A stretch of DNA of 64,000 nt from Opitutia bacterium (GTDB taxonomy: Bacteria > Verrucomicrobiota > Verrucomicrobiia > Opitutales > UBA953), in NCBI GenBank assembly GCA_947378845.1, contig CANCLQ010000002.1, positions 1 through 64,000 of the forward strand, in the 5' to 3' direction. The position numbers and the translations under genes were made by a program. The notes under the pieces are model-generated. The model saw nothing but the letters and a program-made list of their open reading frames with translations, did not search any database and was not told the DNA's origin. Within the stretch, counting starts at the first letter, position 1. Each line of letters opens with the position of its first letter. This document shows, piece after piece, positions 18,313 to 26,704 of the stretch.

Positions 18313-18314
18313 AA

Positions 18315-20132
18315 TTATCGGGGAATCAAGGTCACCGATTGCAAGCGCATCAGCTCTTTGCCGGTAATTGTATCCGTCAGCACCTGCACTTGGAATTGGC
18401 CGGGCTCAACTGTGACCCTGCCGAGATTCAATTCCACTCCATCGCCTTGTTGGACGATTTCGCCTTTTAGTTTTTGGTTTCCAATCTGAACAAAGAAAGT
18501 TCCGCCAAAAGTGTCCGCACTCTTCTTCGTCACGGCACCACCATCTGTTTCGACTTTGGCTTTTCCGTCGGCACCCGGCGCGTCATACCGCACCACCACG
18601 TCGAATTCCGTTTTCTGATTTAAACGTGTAGACCATTTAACTCCGCAGTCTTGCTGACTCCATCCAGTCACGTTCGCCGAGATCGATTGTCCGCGGCCAA
18701 GTCTCCAGCCATCCTTCTTAGTCACACCCAATAATTCGCCGAAGAAAACACTGAGGTGGTTCGGAACATTATTTTGTAAAAGAAAAGCCGTATCACCCTC
18801 GGGCGCCGCCTTACATTGCACTAAAATAACACTGTCGGCTTGGTCAGGTGCAACTTGGGGCAACTGCACTTCAACATCTAATCCATTACGCTTCACCGAT
18901 AATTCTTTTTCGCGATCCGCCAGAAGAACCACCTTTTCAATTTCTGCCTTTAATCCGCCGACGACTAATTTGCCGTCCTTCGGCCATTCGAATACGTGTA
19001 GATAAATATTTTTTCCTTTAAGTGTGGAATCACCCCAAGCTTGACGCATGAGCGGCGTCCGTGCGGTGCCCCGAATCGATTCGCCGTTCACGCTCCACCA
19101 TTTTCCAATCTCATGTAGAATCGTTAAATCTTCTGGAGCCATTTTCCCGTCGCCCATTGGTCCAATATTTAAAAGAAGGTTCCCGCCCTTGGCTGCTGCC
19201 TTAGCTAAGAGCTGAATAAAGTGCGCGGGCGGCTTATGTGATTTGTCCAGCTTGTGGTATCCGTAAGACTCATTGGTTGTTGGAATAGCCTCCCAGTCCT
19301 TCTCCTCTGGCTTGTCCATCGGCCCAAACTCAAATGGGCGATCCGGCGTCGAGAGGTAGTCTCCATAGATTGCCCCCGCAACGCGTCCGTTAATAATTAA
19401 ATTCGGGTCCTGCTTTCGTAGATAAGCCAAAATCTGCTCGTTGAGCTCTTTTGGATTATGGTGCGGCGTGTCTCCCCAAAAAAGTGCGGGATGATAGTTC
19501 TCGATGAGCTCTTTAATTTGCGGGAAAACTTTTTTCTCTACCACTGCCTTGCGACGCTCGGGGCCGTTTGGTTCAGGGTATCGGGGGTCGCCAGAGATAG
19601 ACCAGTCCTGCGCGTGAGAGTAATAGAAACCAAGTTTTACGCCGTACTTATCGCACGCCGCCTTCAACTCCTTCAGTGGGTCGCGTCCAAACTTACTCGT
19701 CTTAACAATATTATAATCATCTGCCTTTGAATCAAACATCGCTACCCCGTCGTGGTGCATCGAAGTAATCACGATGTAACGCATGCCAGCTTCACTCGCC
19801 GTCTTAACCCACTCATCCGCACTAAACTCAGTAGGGTTAAAAGGCTTAACTGCTTTTTCCAAATAATCCTCCCGTTTAATTTTCATGATGCGCTGCAAGT
19901 GCTCAGCGTAGCCTTCGACCTTCTGGCCATTCCACTCACCACCGAAGGCCGAATACACGCCCCAGTGAATGAACATGCCGAACTTCGCCTCTCTCCACCA
20001 AGCGAGGCGCGCATCTTTATTAGGGTCCTGAGCCGAGGGAGTTATTAGGGGCGGCGTCGTATCATTGCTTTGCGCCAAGCCATTTGAAATCGGCAGAAGT
20101 GCTAACGCTGCGACAATCAGGGGTAATCTCAT
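18315..20132 (-). CDS. secreted alpha-L-fucosidase (GH29)
   Basis: 605 residues. Signal peptide MRLPLIVAALALLPISNGLA. The GH29 barrel starts with WWREAKFGMFIHWGVYSAF and includes MRYIVITSMHHDGVAMFDSK, VKLGFYYSHAQDWS and LFWGDTPHHN; Asp221 in the last is the candidate nucleophile. A beta-rich C-terminal region from about 340 onward carries extra substrate- or wall-binding modules. It removes terminal L-fucose from glycans in the periplasm or outside the cell. It is convergent with an FHS-type transporter, which suggests a small fucose-scavenging locus. Confidence 0.92.
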   Translation of the reverse strand: MRLPLIVAALALLPISNGLAQSNDTTPPLITPSAQDPNKDARLAWWREAKFGMFIHWGVYSAFGGEWNGQKVEGYAEHLQRIMKIKREDYLEKAVKPFNPTEFSADEWVKTASEAGMRYIVITSMHHDGVAMFDSKADDYNIVKTSKFGRDPLKELKAACDKYGVKLGFYYSHAQDWSISGDPRYPEPNGPERRKAVVEKKVFPQIKELIENYHPALFWGDTPHHNPKELNEQILAYLRKQDPNLIINGRVAGAIYGDYLSTPDRPFEFGPMDKPEEKDWEAIPTTNESYGYHKLDKSHKPPAHFIQLLAKAAAKGGNLLLNIGPMGDGKMAPEDLTILHEIGKWWSVNGESIRGTARTPLMRQAWGDSTLKGKNIYLHVFEWPKDGKLVVGGLKAEIEKVVLLADREKELSVKRNGLDVEVQLPQVAPDQADSVILVQCKAAPEGDTAFLLQNNVPNHLSVFFGELLGVTKKDGWRLGRGQSISANVTGWSQQDCGVKWSTRLNQKTEFDVVVRYDAPGADGKAKVETDGGAVTKKSADTFGGTFFVQIGNQKLKGEIVQQGDGVELNLGRVTVEPGQFQVQVLTDTITGKELMRLQSVTLIPR

Positions 20133-20190
20133 AATAAATTATATGTTCCTCTGACTGACAGAACTCAAAGATTCTTTTCCCATCGTTAAA

Positions 20191-20496
20191 TGGCGGAGGC
20201 TCACCGAACCCAAGGGTTCTCACCCCTTCCAACTATATAGTGGATCGATTTGTCCACGCATCCACATGGCCACCTGACCACAAGTGGTTAAATTAACCTG
20301 GCGGAGGGGAAGGGATTGATTCCGCTTCGCTACAGGGCTGCGCCCCAATCCTTCGGATTGCCTATTCGCCCATACGGGCTCACCGAACCCAAGGGTTCTC
20401 ATCCCTTCCAACTATATAGTGAATCGATTTGTCCACGCGTCCACGTGGCCACCTGACCACTAGTGGTTAAATTAACCTGGCGGAGGGGAAGGGATT
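20191..20496 (-). repeat. tandem repeats made of the tRNA-Ser 3' end plus its downstream flank
   Basis: Two copies of a 120-bp block (20198-20317 and 20377-20496, offset 179) share almost every base. Each ends in the last 19 bases of tRNA-Ser (reverse of TGGCGGAGGGGAAGGGATT). The copy at 20377-20496 runs into the intact tRNA; the other stops there and goes on into unrelated sequence with two small hairpins (GGGC-tgc-GCCC and CAATCC-ttc-GGATTG). A third, shorter piece, TGGCGGAGG, lies at 20191-20199. Conserved palindromes within the block are GAACCCaaGGGTTC, ACCAC-GTGGT and GGTTAA-a-TTAACC. No coding potential is seen across 20133-20477. Confidence 0.8.
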
Positions 20497-20565
20497 CGAA
20501 CCCCCGGTACCTTGCGGTACATCTGATTTCGAATCAGACGCAATCGACCACTCTGCCACCCCTCC
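20478..20565 (-). tRNA. tRNA-Ser(CGA)
   Basis: 88 bases with an encoded CCA. The acceptor stem starts GGAGGGG and ends CCCCTCC, the loop reads TTCGAAA with anticodon CGA, a long variable arm is present as expected for serine tRNA, and GGTTCGAATCC forms the T arm. It decodes UCG. Confidence 0.96.
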
Positions 20566-20671
20566 ATTCCAGGACACTTGAAGAAGTCGGGCATCACCGA
20601 GTGAGCAAGCGGAAAGTGGGCAAACCCTTGCCCGCCCTCGCTTCTCCTTGATTAACCCAGCCCAGCTAAGA

Positions 20672-21265
20672 TTAAAATCCGACGGAATTCTTGGAGCCTT
20701 GCTTGGTAATCGTCTTCTCTTCTTCCCAAACCGCTAAGCCGGTCTTCACTTCGGTCAGCGAGAGTTGGAAAATATATGAGGCCTGTTGGACGCCTTCAGC
20801 CGACGCACGATTTTCTAAAATCTTTCCCGAAAGCGTGTAATCAGGGAGCAAAGGCTTGGCTGATTCACCACTGACAAGCGCTTGGCTCGCACGCGCCTCT
20901 GCAGCGGCTTGATCTTCAGCGCCACCAAAGCCGGCAGCTTTTGCCACGCGCACTTTACCGCTGCGTGTTAGTGAAACCGTCATCTTCTTTACGAGTTGGC
21001 TCGTATCGAAATTACTTCCGGTATCGTTAGTCACGCGACCGACCATCAGGATCGGCGAACCGTCGGAGCGCTTCGCACCGGCGAATGCGGGCGAGTCATA
21101 GAGCGAGCGCAACATGCCGTCGGCGGCAGATGCGAAATCTTGAACGTTCACTTTGTCTAGGCTGACGATGCCGCTGCCGTCTTTGGCTTCGATGTAGCTC
21201 GCACCGCGAGGCGATGAGCAACCGGCGAGGGACAATACTGCTGCTGCGATGAATAACTTTTTCAT
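20672..21265 (-). CDS. LpoB-like lipoprotein (penicillin-binding protein activator)
   Basis: 197 residues with a lipobox (LSLAGC, lipidated Cys16). The DGSPILMVGRVTNDTG strand, ANDTGS-like turn, QLVKKMTVSLTRSGKVRV and the DYTLSGKILENRA and QLSLTEVKTGLAVWEEEKTI strands follow the LpoB/YcfM fold, an outer-membrane lipoprotein that reaches through the wall to stimulate PBP1b. It overlaps the upstream COG3014 gene as ATGA, the pairing often seen in LpoB operons. The partner PBP is not in the window. Confidence 0.85.
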   Translation of the reverse strand: MKKLFIAAAVLSLAGCSSPRGASYIEAKDGSGIVSLDKVNVQDFASAADGMLRSLYDSPAFAGAKRSDGSPILMVGRVTNDTGSNFDTSQLVKKMTVSLTRSGKVRVAKAAGFGGAEDQAAAEARASQALVSGESAKPLLPDYTLSGKILENRASAEGVQQASYIFQLSLTEVKTGLAVWEEEKTITKQGSKNSVGF

Positions 21266-22716
21266 GGGTTTAGAATAATTTTGTGGAGGGAAAGGGGTCC
21301 GCCTTTAGCAGGGGTCTTGCAATAAAGGATAATAGACTTTGCGTTTGGAATAGTAAAAGGGACGGGCTGCCGGGCGAGGTCATTTTGCAGGTAAATTGTC
21401 TCAGAAATTGGAGCCACTATCTTAACCATCCCGACATTCTTGGGCAAAGTAGCCCAGTTTCTCAGATCGGCCTGTGCCGATTGTGTGGTGTAAGTGTTCG
21501 TAGCAATTATTGTAGCTAAATAGAAGAGCCCCGAGCCCTCGGTTTTTTTTCGGCGATTATATTCACCGGCTGCTTTATTCGCCACATAAGCCGCAATGCC
21601 TTTAAGCGTCGCCGAAGCCACTGCACGAGTACGCACACCAGGGAGCTCATCGTTGAATTCGCGAGCGACGATTGCATCCATACTCGCGAGCGGCGCTGGA
21701 TTAAAATTACCCGCTGCACAGCGAATGGATAAATTATCCCGATTAGGCACTGGAGAAATTTTCGGAAAAGCCGCCGTCACAATCGGTGCATTGTTATCAA
21801 AAACAATCAGCGGAAGATTAAATTTATGTTCGGCCCAAACCGGAGCAGTGCCCGCCTCGTGCACGACATAGACGATACACTTGCCATCGACCGCTGGGCG
21901 ATCGCCCGACTTCGCTGCCCAAGTAGCGTCTTCTTGAATCGATGGATTCTGCGGAGCCAGGGCCTGTGCGCGCTCCAACGACTTGCGAGCCTTCTCCACG
22001 TCTTCGATGCCTTGTGCCGTGTGTAAAAAGAAAACTCCATGCAACCACACTGAAAGCGGATTCATGTAATCTTGGTAAATCGGTAATCCCACGAAGTCGG
22101 CGGCACCTTCGGACATCGCCGATGTTACTTCAGCACTGCGAGTCACGCGTCCTACATTATAATCTTTTGACTCCGCATTATTCGTTTCTTCGCGAGCAAT
22201 ACGTTCCTTCTCTGCGACCATTCTTTTTGCATCTTCCTGTCTAAATAGAGCACGGTTCAACGCCACACGCGCCTTCTCTTGGTCGCCAATTTCTAGATAA
22301 TTTAAGGCGCGGTACGTCGTCGCCATAATCCGATCGTACGCACGGCCGCGATACGGGAATGCATAGGGATTACTGAAGGCCGCAATGCCCTCCCCGCTCA
22401 AAGAAACTTCGGGCACGGCATCGTATCGACCAAACAAATCTTCAACGGCCTCAAGCGTATCGATACTTGCTTTAATTTTTCCGGCTTCGCGTTGAACGCT
22501 TGCTAATTGCAATTTCAAGACGACTTCATCTTCCGCCGAAGCATTCGTCATCAACGCCTCCGCCTCGAGCAAGGAGTTGGCGTAATCGCCGCCGTTGTAA
22601 GATGACTGAAATGCTCGAGCAGTGTTTGTATAATTCGAGACACAACCCGTTAGTGCCACTACTAAAAGTAACGGCACTAAACACTTGAGACGTGGGTTTG
22701 AGCGAATCGAGAACAC
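21262..22716 (-). CDS. COG3014-family lipoprotein
   Basis: 484 residues with a lipobox near residue 25 (VVALTGC). The N-terminal half is helical and TPR-like (YNGGDYANSLLEAEALM, EIGDQEKARVALNRALFRQEDA, EKARKSLERAQALAPQNP), and the C-terminal half is beta-rich. Members of this family travel with LpoB-type proteins and are thought to serve the envelope, with function unassigned. It lies between the PEGA-like gene (5-base gap) and lpoB (ATGA overlap), so the three form an operon. Confidence 0.8.
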   Translation of the reverse strand: MFSIRSNPRLKCLVPLLLVVALTGCVSNYTNTARAFQSSYNGGDYANSLLEAEALMTNASAEDEVVLKLQLASVQREAGKIKASIDTLEAVEDLFGRYDAVPEVSLSGEGIAAFSNPYAFPYRGRAYDRIMATTYRALNYLEIGDQEKARVALNRALFRQEDAKRMVAEKERIAREETNNAESKDYNVGRVTRSAEVTSAMSEGAADFVGLPIYQDYMNPLSVWLHGVFFLHTAQGIEDVEKARKSLERAQALAPQNPSIQEDATWAAKSGDRPAVDGKCIVYVVHEAGTAPVWAEHKFNLPLIVFDNNAPIVTAAFPKISPVPNRDNLSIRCAAGNFNPAPLASMDAIVAREFNDELPGVRTRAVASATLKGIAAYVANKAAGEYNRRKKTEGSGLFYLATIIATNTYTTQSAQADLRNWATLPKNVGMVKIVAPISETIYLQNDLARQPVPFTIPNAKSIILYCKTPAKGGPLSLHKIILNP

Positions 22717-22721
22717 AGAGA

Positions 22722-23840
22722 TTAATGACGCGGATAAATCATCGTCTCGGGCAACTCTTTCGCATCAATCTTAATATCCACACGGTAGCCACTGTTGCGC
22801 AACTCTTGAGCGCGGGCCTTAATAAGTTCAACCTGTGCATCAGTTAATTTCGCTCCGGCCGAAAGATCCTGCAGGAATTGAATTTGTTCACGCCATGCCG
22901 CTAAGCTTTGTGGATCAGGGCGAATAACTGGTCGCAACGAAAGTCCCTGCGAAACTTTTACGCGCTGCTTCCAGGCCACAAATCCACTGCGCTCGAGCGA
23001 CACATCATGGAGGCCGAGCGGCAGATTGACGGGCGTGCCATCATCCGTCGTACCGACAACAACGCCATCCACGACAACCGTGAAGCCGCTCAACTTAACC
23101 TGCAGGTTTTCTTTAGAGCGTTTTACGATATAGTCTTTGCCAACCACGATACTCGGGAAGCTGAGTTCGTCGGCGATGATTACAATCGGTACGGCGAGTT
23201 CGTTGGCTGCTTTCGCTGTGAAATTCTTGAGTGCATCGGCAATTTCTTTTCCAGCCTTAGCTGCAATCGTGTCCGCTAAGTTCGATGACTGTTCCGTTTC
23301 GGGTAAAATTTGTTCACCAAGGCTAAAGTCTTTTGCTTCGCCTGAAGCCACGGCGACATTTGCGCCGGTGATATCGATAATGCGCCAAGCCAAGGTGGCA
23401 GCCATGCGTCGTTGTTTCTGACCAAAAACCTCGGCGTTAGTAGAACTGAAATTAGCGACGTCGATATCAACCAAGAAACTCGCACCGCGTCCGCGCGCCT
23501 CGTTGATCATGTCTTTTTCGGTCGCTTGCTTTACTTCTACTGGAGAAACAGAAATTCCAGTCGAAGATGCTTTGGAAGAAATCTTGGGGCCAATTAAGCC
23601 GCCAAAATAAGATGCATCGCCTGAGAAACCGCGGACAATTAAAACAGCGGAGCGCTCTTCGGTGGCTAATTTTACTGCGACGGCCGTTGGCACTGTAGAG
23701 GCAGGCTTCGGTGTCGCTGGAACGACTTCTGCAGCCGATGACTTTTCTGACTCGGCAGCCCATACGGCTGGAACGGCTGTACCGACAGCGAACGAAATGG
23801 CTGCGAAGATTAAACCTGGGGTAGTTAATTTCATGGCCAA
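22722..23840 (-). CDS. exported protein with a PEGA-like domain
   Basis: 372 residues. An N-terminal signal (TPGLIFAAISFAVGTAVPAVWA) precedes a Pro/Ala/Thr linker. The region about 65-215 has a CsgG/LpoB-like look (EERSAVLIVRGFSGD, AATLAWRIIDITGANV). A PEGA-like repeat follows at about 240-290 (VVVDGVVVGTTDDGTPVNLPLGLHDVSLERSGF). A helical C-terminus ends the protein. It is first in the operon with the COG3014 and LpoB-like genes, which suggests a periplasmic envelope-assembly role; this is inference. Confidence 0.7.
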   Translation of the reverse strand: MAMKLTTPGLIFAAISFAVGTAVPAVWAAESEKSSAAEVVPATPKPASTVPTAVAVKLATEERSAVLIVRGFSGDASYFGGLIGPKISSKASSTGISVSPVEVKQATEKDMINEARGRGASFLVDIDVANFSSTNAEVFGQKQRRMAATLAWRIIDITGANVAVASGEAKDFSLGEQILPETEQSSNLADTIAAKAGKEIADALKNFTAKAANELAVPIVIIADELSFPSIVVGKDYIVKRSKENLQVKLSGFTVVVDGVVVGTTDDGTPVNLPLGLHDVSLERSGFVAWKQRVKVSQGLSLRPVIRPDPQSLAAWREQIQFLQDLSAGAKLTDAQVELIKARAQELRNSGYRVDIKIDAKELPETMIYPRH

Positions 23841-23916
23841 TATCGTACCCCAGTCCCTGACATGTATTCAATCCCTTTGGCTTATAATAATAAAGTGATT
23901 CTGTAGCCCAACTAAA

Positions 23917-23943
23917 CAAAACGGCCGCACATCGTGCGGCCGT
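23917..23943 (-). terminator. intrinsic terminator after the PEGA lipoprotein gene
   Basis: A perfect 10-bp GC-rich stem (ACGGCCGCAC with GTGCGGCCGT, ending at 23943) and a 3-base loop. On the minus strand it continues into TTTTGTTT. Confidence 0.85.
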
Positions 23944-23966
23944 TGTAACATCTTATATATGCTTTA

Positions 23967-24392
23967 TTAGCGAGCCTCAGACATGCCAACCGCCTTGTCT
24001 GCTGGCGCGCTCTTCTCGAGTACAACCATCAGAGGGTTTGGCTTGTGCTCATACATGGCACCAGTGCCAGCGTCTACGCCTGCACCAATGATACCGCCGA
24101 ATAATACATTTCCAGCCATGCCTGCAGCGCCGCCGCCGCCAACCTCAGACTGTAAGACAATCGTACGGCTAACGTAGCCAGGCTTACTGATCATAACAGT
24201 GATAGTGTCGCGACGTCCCACCTCAAAACTGGCAGGTGAACGCCCAGTCATACCGGTAGACAAACGGACTTCGGCATCTTGAGGGGTTGTATCGATAACC
24301 ACAACCTCCTTGGTTCCGCGCGTAATCGAAGCACACCCCGTGAAAACAATCACAAGGGCAGCAATAATAGTTAAGTGAGAGAGCTTTTTCAT
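23967..24392 (-). CDS. PEGA-domain lipoprotein
   Basis: 141 residues. The lipobox is VFTGC (Cys20). A single PEGA domain follows (EVVVIDTTPQDAEVRLSTGMTGRSP, then VGRRDTITVMISKPGYVSRTI), a small beta fold common in surface proteins and wall-binding lipoproteins. A Gly-rich hydrophobic stretch (about 90-115, GGGGAAGMAGNVLFGGIIGAG) may insert into a membrane. It is flanked by hairpin terminators on both sides and looks like a single-gene unit. Confidence 0.82.
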   Translation of the reverse strand: MKKLSHLTIIAALVIVFTGCASITRGTKEVVVIDTTPQDAEVRLSTGMTGRSPASFEVGRRDTITVMISKPGYVSRTIVLQSEVGGGGAAGMAGNVLFGGIIGAGVDAGTGAMYEHKPNPLMVVLEKSAPADKAVGMSEAR

Positions 24393-24401
24393 TTTTATGA
24401 A

Positions 24402-24429
24402 GAAGCCCGACCTTTCGGCCGGGCTTCAT
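24402..24429 (-). terminator. intrinsic terminator after the beta-barrel gene
   Basis: An 8-bp outer stem (GAAGCCCG with CGGGCTTC) with a small inner stem lies between the barrel gene stop and the next gene on minus. The T-run is weak. Confidence 0.6.
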
Positions 24430-24453
24430 GCTATGAGTATATAATTCTAAGGA

Positions 24454-25071
24454 TTAGAAGTTATAACCAACGGAGACGCCGAGCGTGTTGCTGCCTGCAT
24501 TCTTGTTCTGGAACGCGTAAGAGAGCTCAGCATTGAGGTTCTTGGTTACGTTAACACGAACAGCAACATCGAAGACATTGTCGCTCTCTGAGGCCACTCC
24601 GCCTGTGATAGAACCGCCAGATACTTGAAGTGCGCCGAGGGAGGTGGACAAGTGAGCGTAACCAACAGAGAATTCAAGGGTGTCATTGATTGCTTGGCGG
24701 TAGTTAAGCCCGAAGCCTTTTTGTTCTGCTACAGCAAAGCCATTCGAGGTGCCAAATTGGCCTTGAGAGTATTGGTATCCGAGAGCCAAATCGCCAGGAC
24801 CAACGTTGAACTTGTAAGCCAAACCGAAGCCGGTGATACGGCCGCCGAAGCCACTCAGATCGCCCTTACCGTCGACATCTTGGTAGGCACCAGTGACGAT
24901 AATATTGGAGCCGATTAAGGCGGATGCAGTTAAGTCGTAACCCTTGAGAGCGTCATTTGAAGAGTAACCAACAGCGACGCGATCATAGGAGAGACCGGAT
25001 TTAGCTGAAGCAGTTTGCGCGAAGGCAGGGGTAACAGCTGCAGCGAGGAGTAGGAGGTAGGGAGTTTTCAT
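24454..25071 (-). CDS. small outer-membrane beta-barrel protein
   Basis: 205 residues. Signal peptide MKTPYLLLLAAAVTPAFA. The rest alternates polar and non-polar residues in strands typical of an 8-10-stranded porin-like barrel (YDRVAVGYSSND, NIIVTGAYQDVD, TLEFSVGYAHLS) and ends with a terminal aromatic, GVSVGYNF, the C-terminal signature read by the BAM machine. It resembles YfaZ/OmpA-barrel-like proteins; the substrate, if any, is unknown. Confidence 0.8.
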   Translation of the reverse strand: MKTPYLLLLAAAVTPAFAQTASAKSGLSYDRVAVGYSSNDALKGYDLTASALIGSNIIVTGAYQDVDGKGDLSGFGGRITGFGLAYKFNVGPGDLALGYQYSQGQFGTSNGFAVAEQKGFGLNYRQAINDTLEFSVGYAHLSTSLGALQVSGGSITGGVASESDNVFDVAVRVNVTKNLNAELSYAFQNKNAGSNTLGVSVGYNF

Positions 25072-25185
25072 ATCGGCGATTTTTTAATTAAGCAGAGCTA
25101 ACACCGACAACAATATTTCGGCTAATTTCATTACAATCTCACTACAAAATTATACACTGGGTCCTGATTAAAATGGATACGGTTA

Positions 25186-25205
25186 GAAAAAGTCCCGCGA
25201 GACTT
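25186..25205 (-). terminator. intrinsic terminator after the 30-residue ORF
   Basis: On minus, a 6-bp stem (AAGTCT with GGACTT, one T-G pair) and CGCG loop is followed directly by TTTTTC. It begins 12 bases past the stop of the small ORF. Confidence 0.6.
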
Positions 25206-25217
25206 AGCTCAACTTAT

Positions 25218-25310
25218 TTACTGCGACACTGGCTGCGAAAACATAAAAGCGATCGCCAATGTTGCGGCCAGCGAGACTGCTATAACGAAAATTACTGTTT
25301 CAAATTCCAT
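25218..25310 (-). CDS. possible 30-residue single-pass membrane protein
   Basis: ATG 25310 to TAA 25218. The 30 residues begin with MEFE, run through one hydrophobic segment of about 20 residues (VIFVIAVSLAATLAIAFMF), and end QPVSQ. A hairpin with a T-run lies 12 bases downstream, which suggests a real transcript end. No good ribosome-binding site is visible just upstream; a GGAGGT lies about 35 bases before the ATG and would better serve an 18-residue ORF that overlaps it in another frame. Rest of 25072-25581: no other gene seen. Confidence 0.4.
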   Translation of the reverse strand: MEFETVIFVIAVSLAATLAIAFMFSQPVSQ

Positions 25311-25581
25311 GACGCACGAGAGCGAGTTAGGGAAAGAACAGCGACCTCCATTTTGAAAATTTTTTTACAATTAAATCTTCAAATTGTAACGGAACGGGAG
25401 CCCGCAAAATTTATCTGCCGCATTATCCTACCAGAAGTCGATATGGCCGGCTTCGACTTTGCCGGGTTCTCGCCGCGCGATCAGCGGGGCTGGCAATTGC
25501 CTGATTTGACTGCAAATCGCCGCCTAAAACCGAAGGGTGGACAATTAAGGGCGAAACCTAAGACTCAATTGGGTGTTCTAG

Positions 25582-26250
25582 ATGCGGACACCCCTGCCAA
25601 TGCCTCACCCTTTCGCCAAATCCTTGCTACCCTTCTTAATAGTAGGGCTCGGATTAAATGCGCCCATCGCCCACGCGGAGATCGATCTACAAAACTTGGT
25701 CAAAAATTCACCCTTTGGTGAAGGTAAGGCTCCTGGCGAAAAATCCGGCTCCTTGGAATTCCGTGGCGTCTACGTCGACCAAGGCATTACCTACTTTAAT
25801 ATATATAACCCCGCGACCAAGTCCTCCACCTGGGTCGCCCAAGGCGAAACGTCCACGGGCCCGTTAAATCTTGCGGTCAAAAGCTACGACGAAACGGCCA
25901 ACACTGTTGTCGTCGAGAATAACGGCCAGTCAGTTAAAATGGTTCTGCATAAATCACAGATTGTTCCATTGGAGTCGGCTGCACCCGCTCAAGCCGAAGC
26001 CCGCAATGCGCCGAGCTTAACCACCGCCGCCAACGGCAACGCAACGACAGCGAAAGATGGCAAATCAAACGTCACATCCGAGAAGGCTCAAGCCTTCCGC
26101 GAAGAAATGCGTCAACGCTGGGGCGGCCGCCAAAACTCTGACAAGGGCTCCAACGCCAATAATACCAACGATAATAAAAAATCTGATAATAACGCGAACG
26201 CCGATAATTCCAAAGCCGAGACCAAGAAAGCCAAACAGAACGTCCAATAA
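25582..26250 (+). CDS. GspC-like periplasmic protein at the head of the T2SS genes
   Basis: 222 residues (ATG 25582; ATG 25600 is an equally good start). An N-terminal hydrophobic segment (FAKSLLPFLIVGLGLNAPIAHA) is followed by a beta domain (SLEFRGVYVDQGITYFNIYNP, WVAQGETS, TVVVENNGQSVKMVL) that resembles the GspC homology region, which binds the secretin. The last 80 residues are Asn/Lys/Ala-rich and disordered. It begins the run of pseudopilin genes with a 10-base gap before gspG. The GspC call is inference from position and fold-like pattern. Confidence 0.55.
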   Translation: MRTPLPMPHPFAKSLLPFLIVGLGLNAPIAHAEIDLQNLVKNSPFGEGKAPGEKSGSLEFRGVYVDQGITYFNIYNPATKSSTWVAQGETSTGPLNLAVKSYDETANTVVVENNGQSVKMVLHKSQIVPLESAAPAQAEARNAPSLTTAANGNATTAKDGKSNVTSEKAQAFREEMRQRWGGRQNSDKGSNANNTNDNKKSDNNANADNSKAETKKAKQNVQ

Positions 26251-26260
26251 TTTTACCACC

Positions 26261-26704
26261 ATGAACACTCAGAAAAATTCTCAACCCAATCTACGTCGAG
26301 GTTTCACGCTTCTCGAAATCCTTATCGCTGTCGCCATCGTAGGCATGCTCGTCGGCCTCGCCGTCACCAACACCGACAAGATTCTCGGTCAAAGCCAAGA
26401 AGGCGTCGCCAAGCTTTTTGTGAACGAGTCACTCAAGACTTCTCTCGTTCGCTATCGCATCGATCTCGGCGACTACCCTTCGACCGACGAAGGAATCAAA
26501 GCGCTTATCACCGCACCCGAAGGTAAAGCGGATCGCTGGCGCGGACCTTACGTCGAAGCCAAGAGCGGTGCCGTACCGATTGATCCTTGGGGCGAGGCCT
26601 ATCAATACCGCTACCCTGGTACTCATAATACTGATGGCTATGACTTGTTCTCTAAGGGCCGCGACAAGAACATCGATACCCCTGACGATATTGGCAATTG
26701 GTGA
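26261..26704 (+). CDS. gspG: type II secretion major pseudopilin GspG
   Basis: 147 residues from ATG 26261. The prepilin motif is RRG/FTLLEILIA, with Glu at +5. The globular part has GDYPSTDEGIKALITAPEG and WRGPYVE, DPWGEAYQYRYPG and YDLFSKGRD, all classic GspG. It forms the piston-like pseudopilus that drives substrates through the secretin. The stop overlaps the GTG start of gspH. Confidence 0.96.
   Translation: MNTQKNSQPNLRRGFTLLEILIAVAIVGMLVGLAVTNTDKILGQSQEGVAKLFVNESLKTSLVRYRIDLGDYPSTDEGIKALITAPEGKADRWRGPYVEAKSGAVPIDPWGEAYQYRYPGTHNTDGYDLFSKGRDKNIDTPDDIGNW

Noticed and set aside
20318..20376. Small hairpins between the tRNA-tail repeats as a transcription terminator
   Set aside because: The stems are short (4 and 6 pairs) and have no T-run on the minus strand.
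25173..25721. A 182-residue plus-strand reading frame upstream of the GspC-like gene
   Set aside because: It has no family features, a basic and uneven composition, and overlaps the GspC-like gene in another frame across its signal peptide; a chance open frame is more likely.
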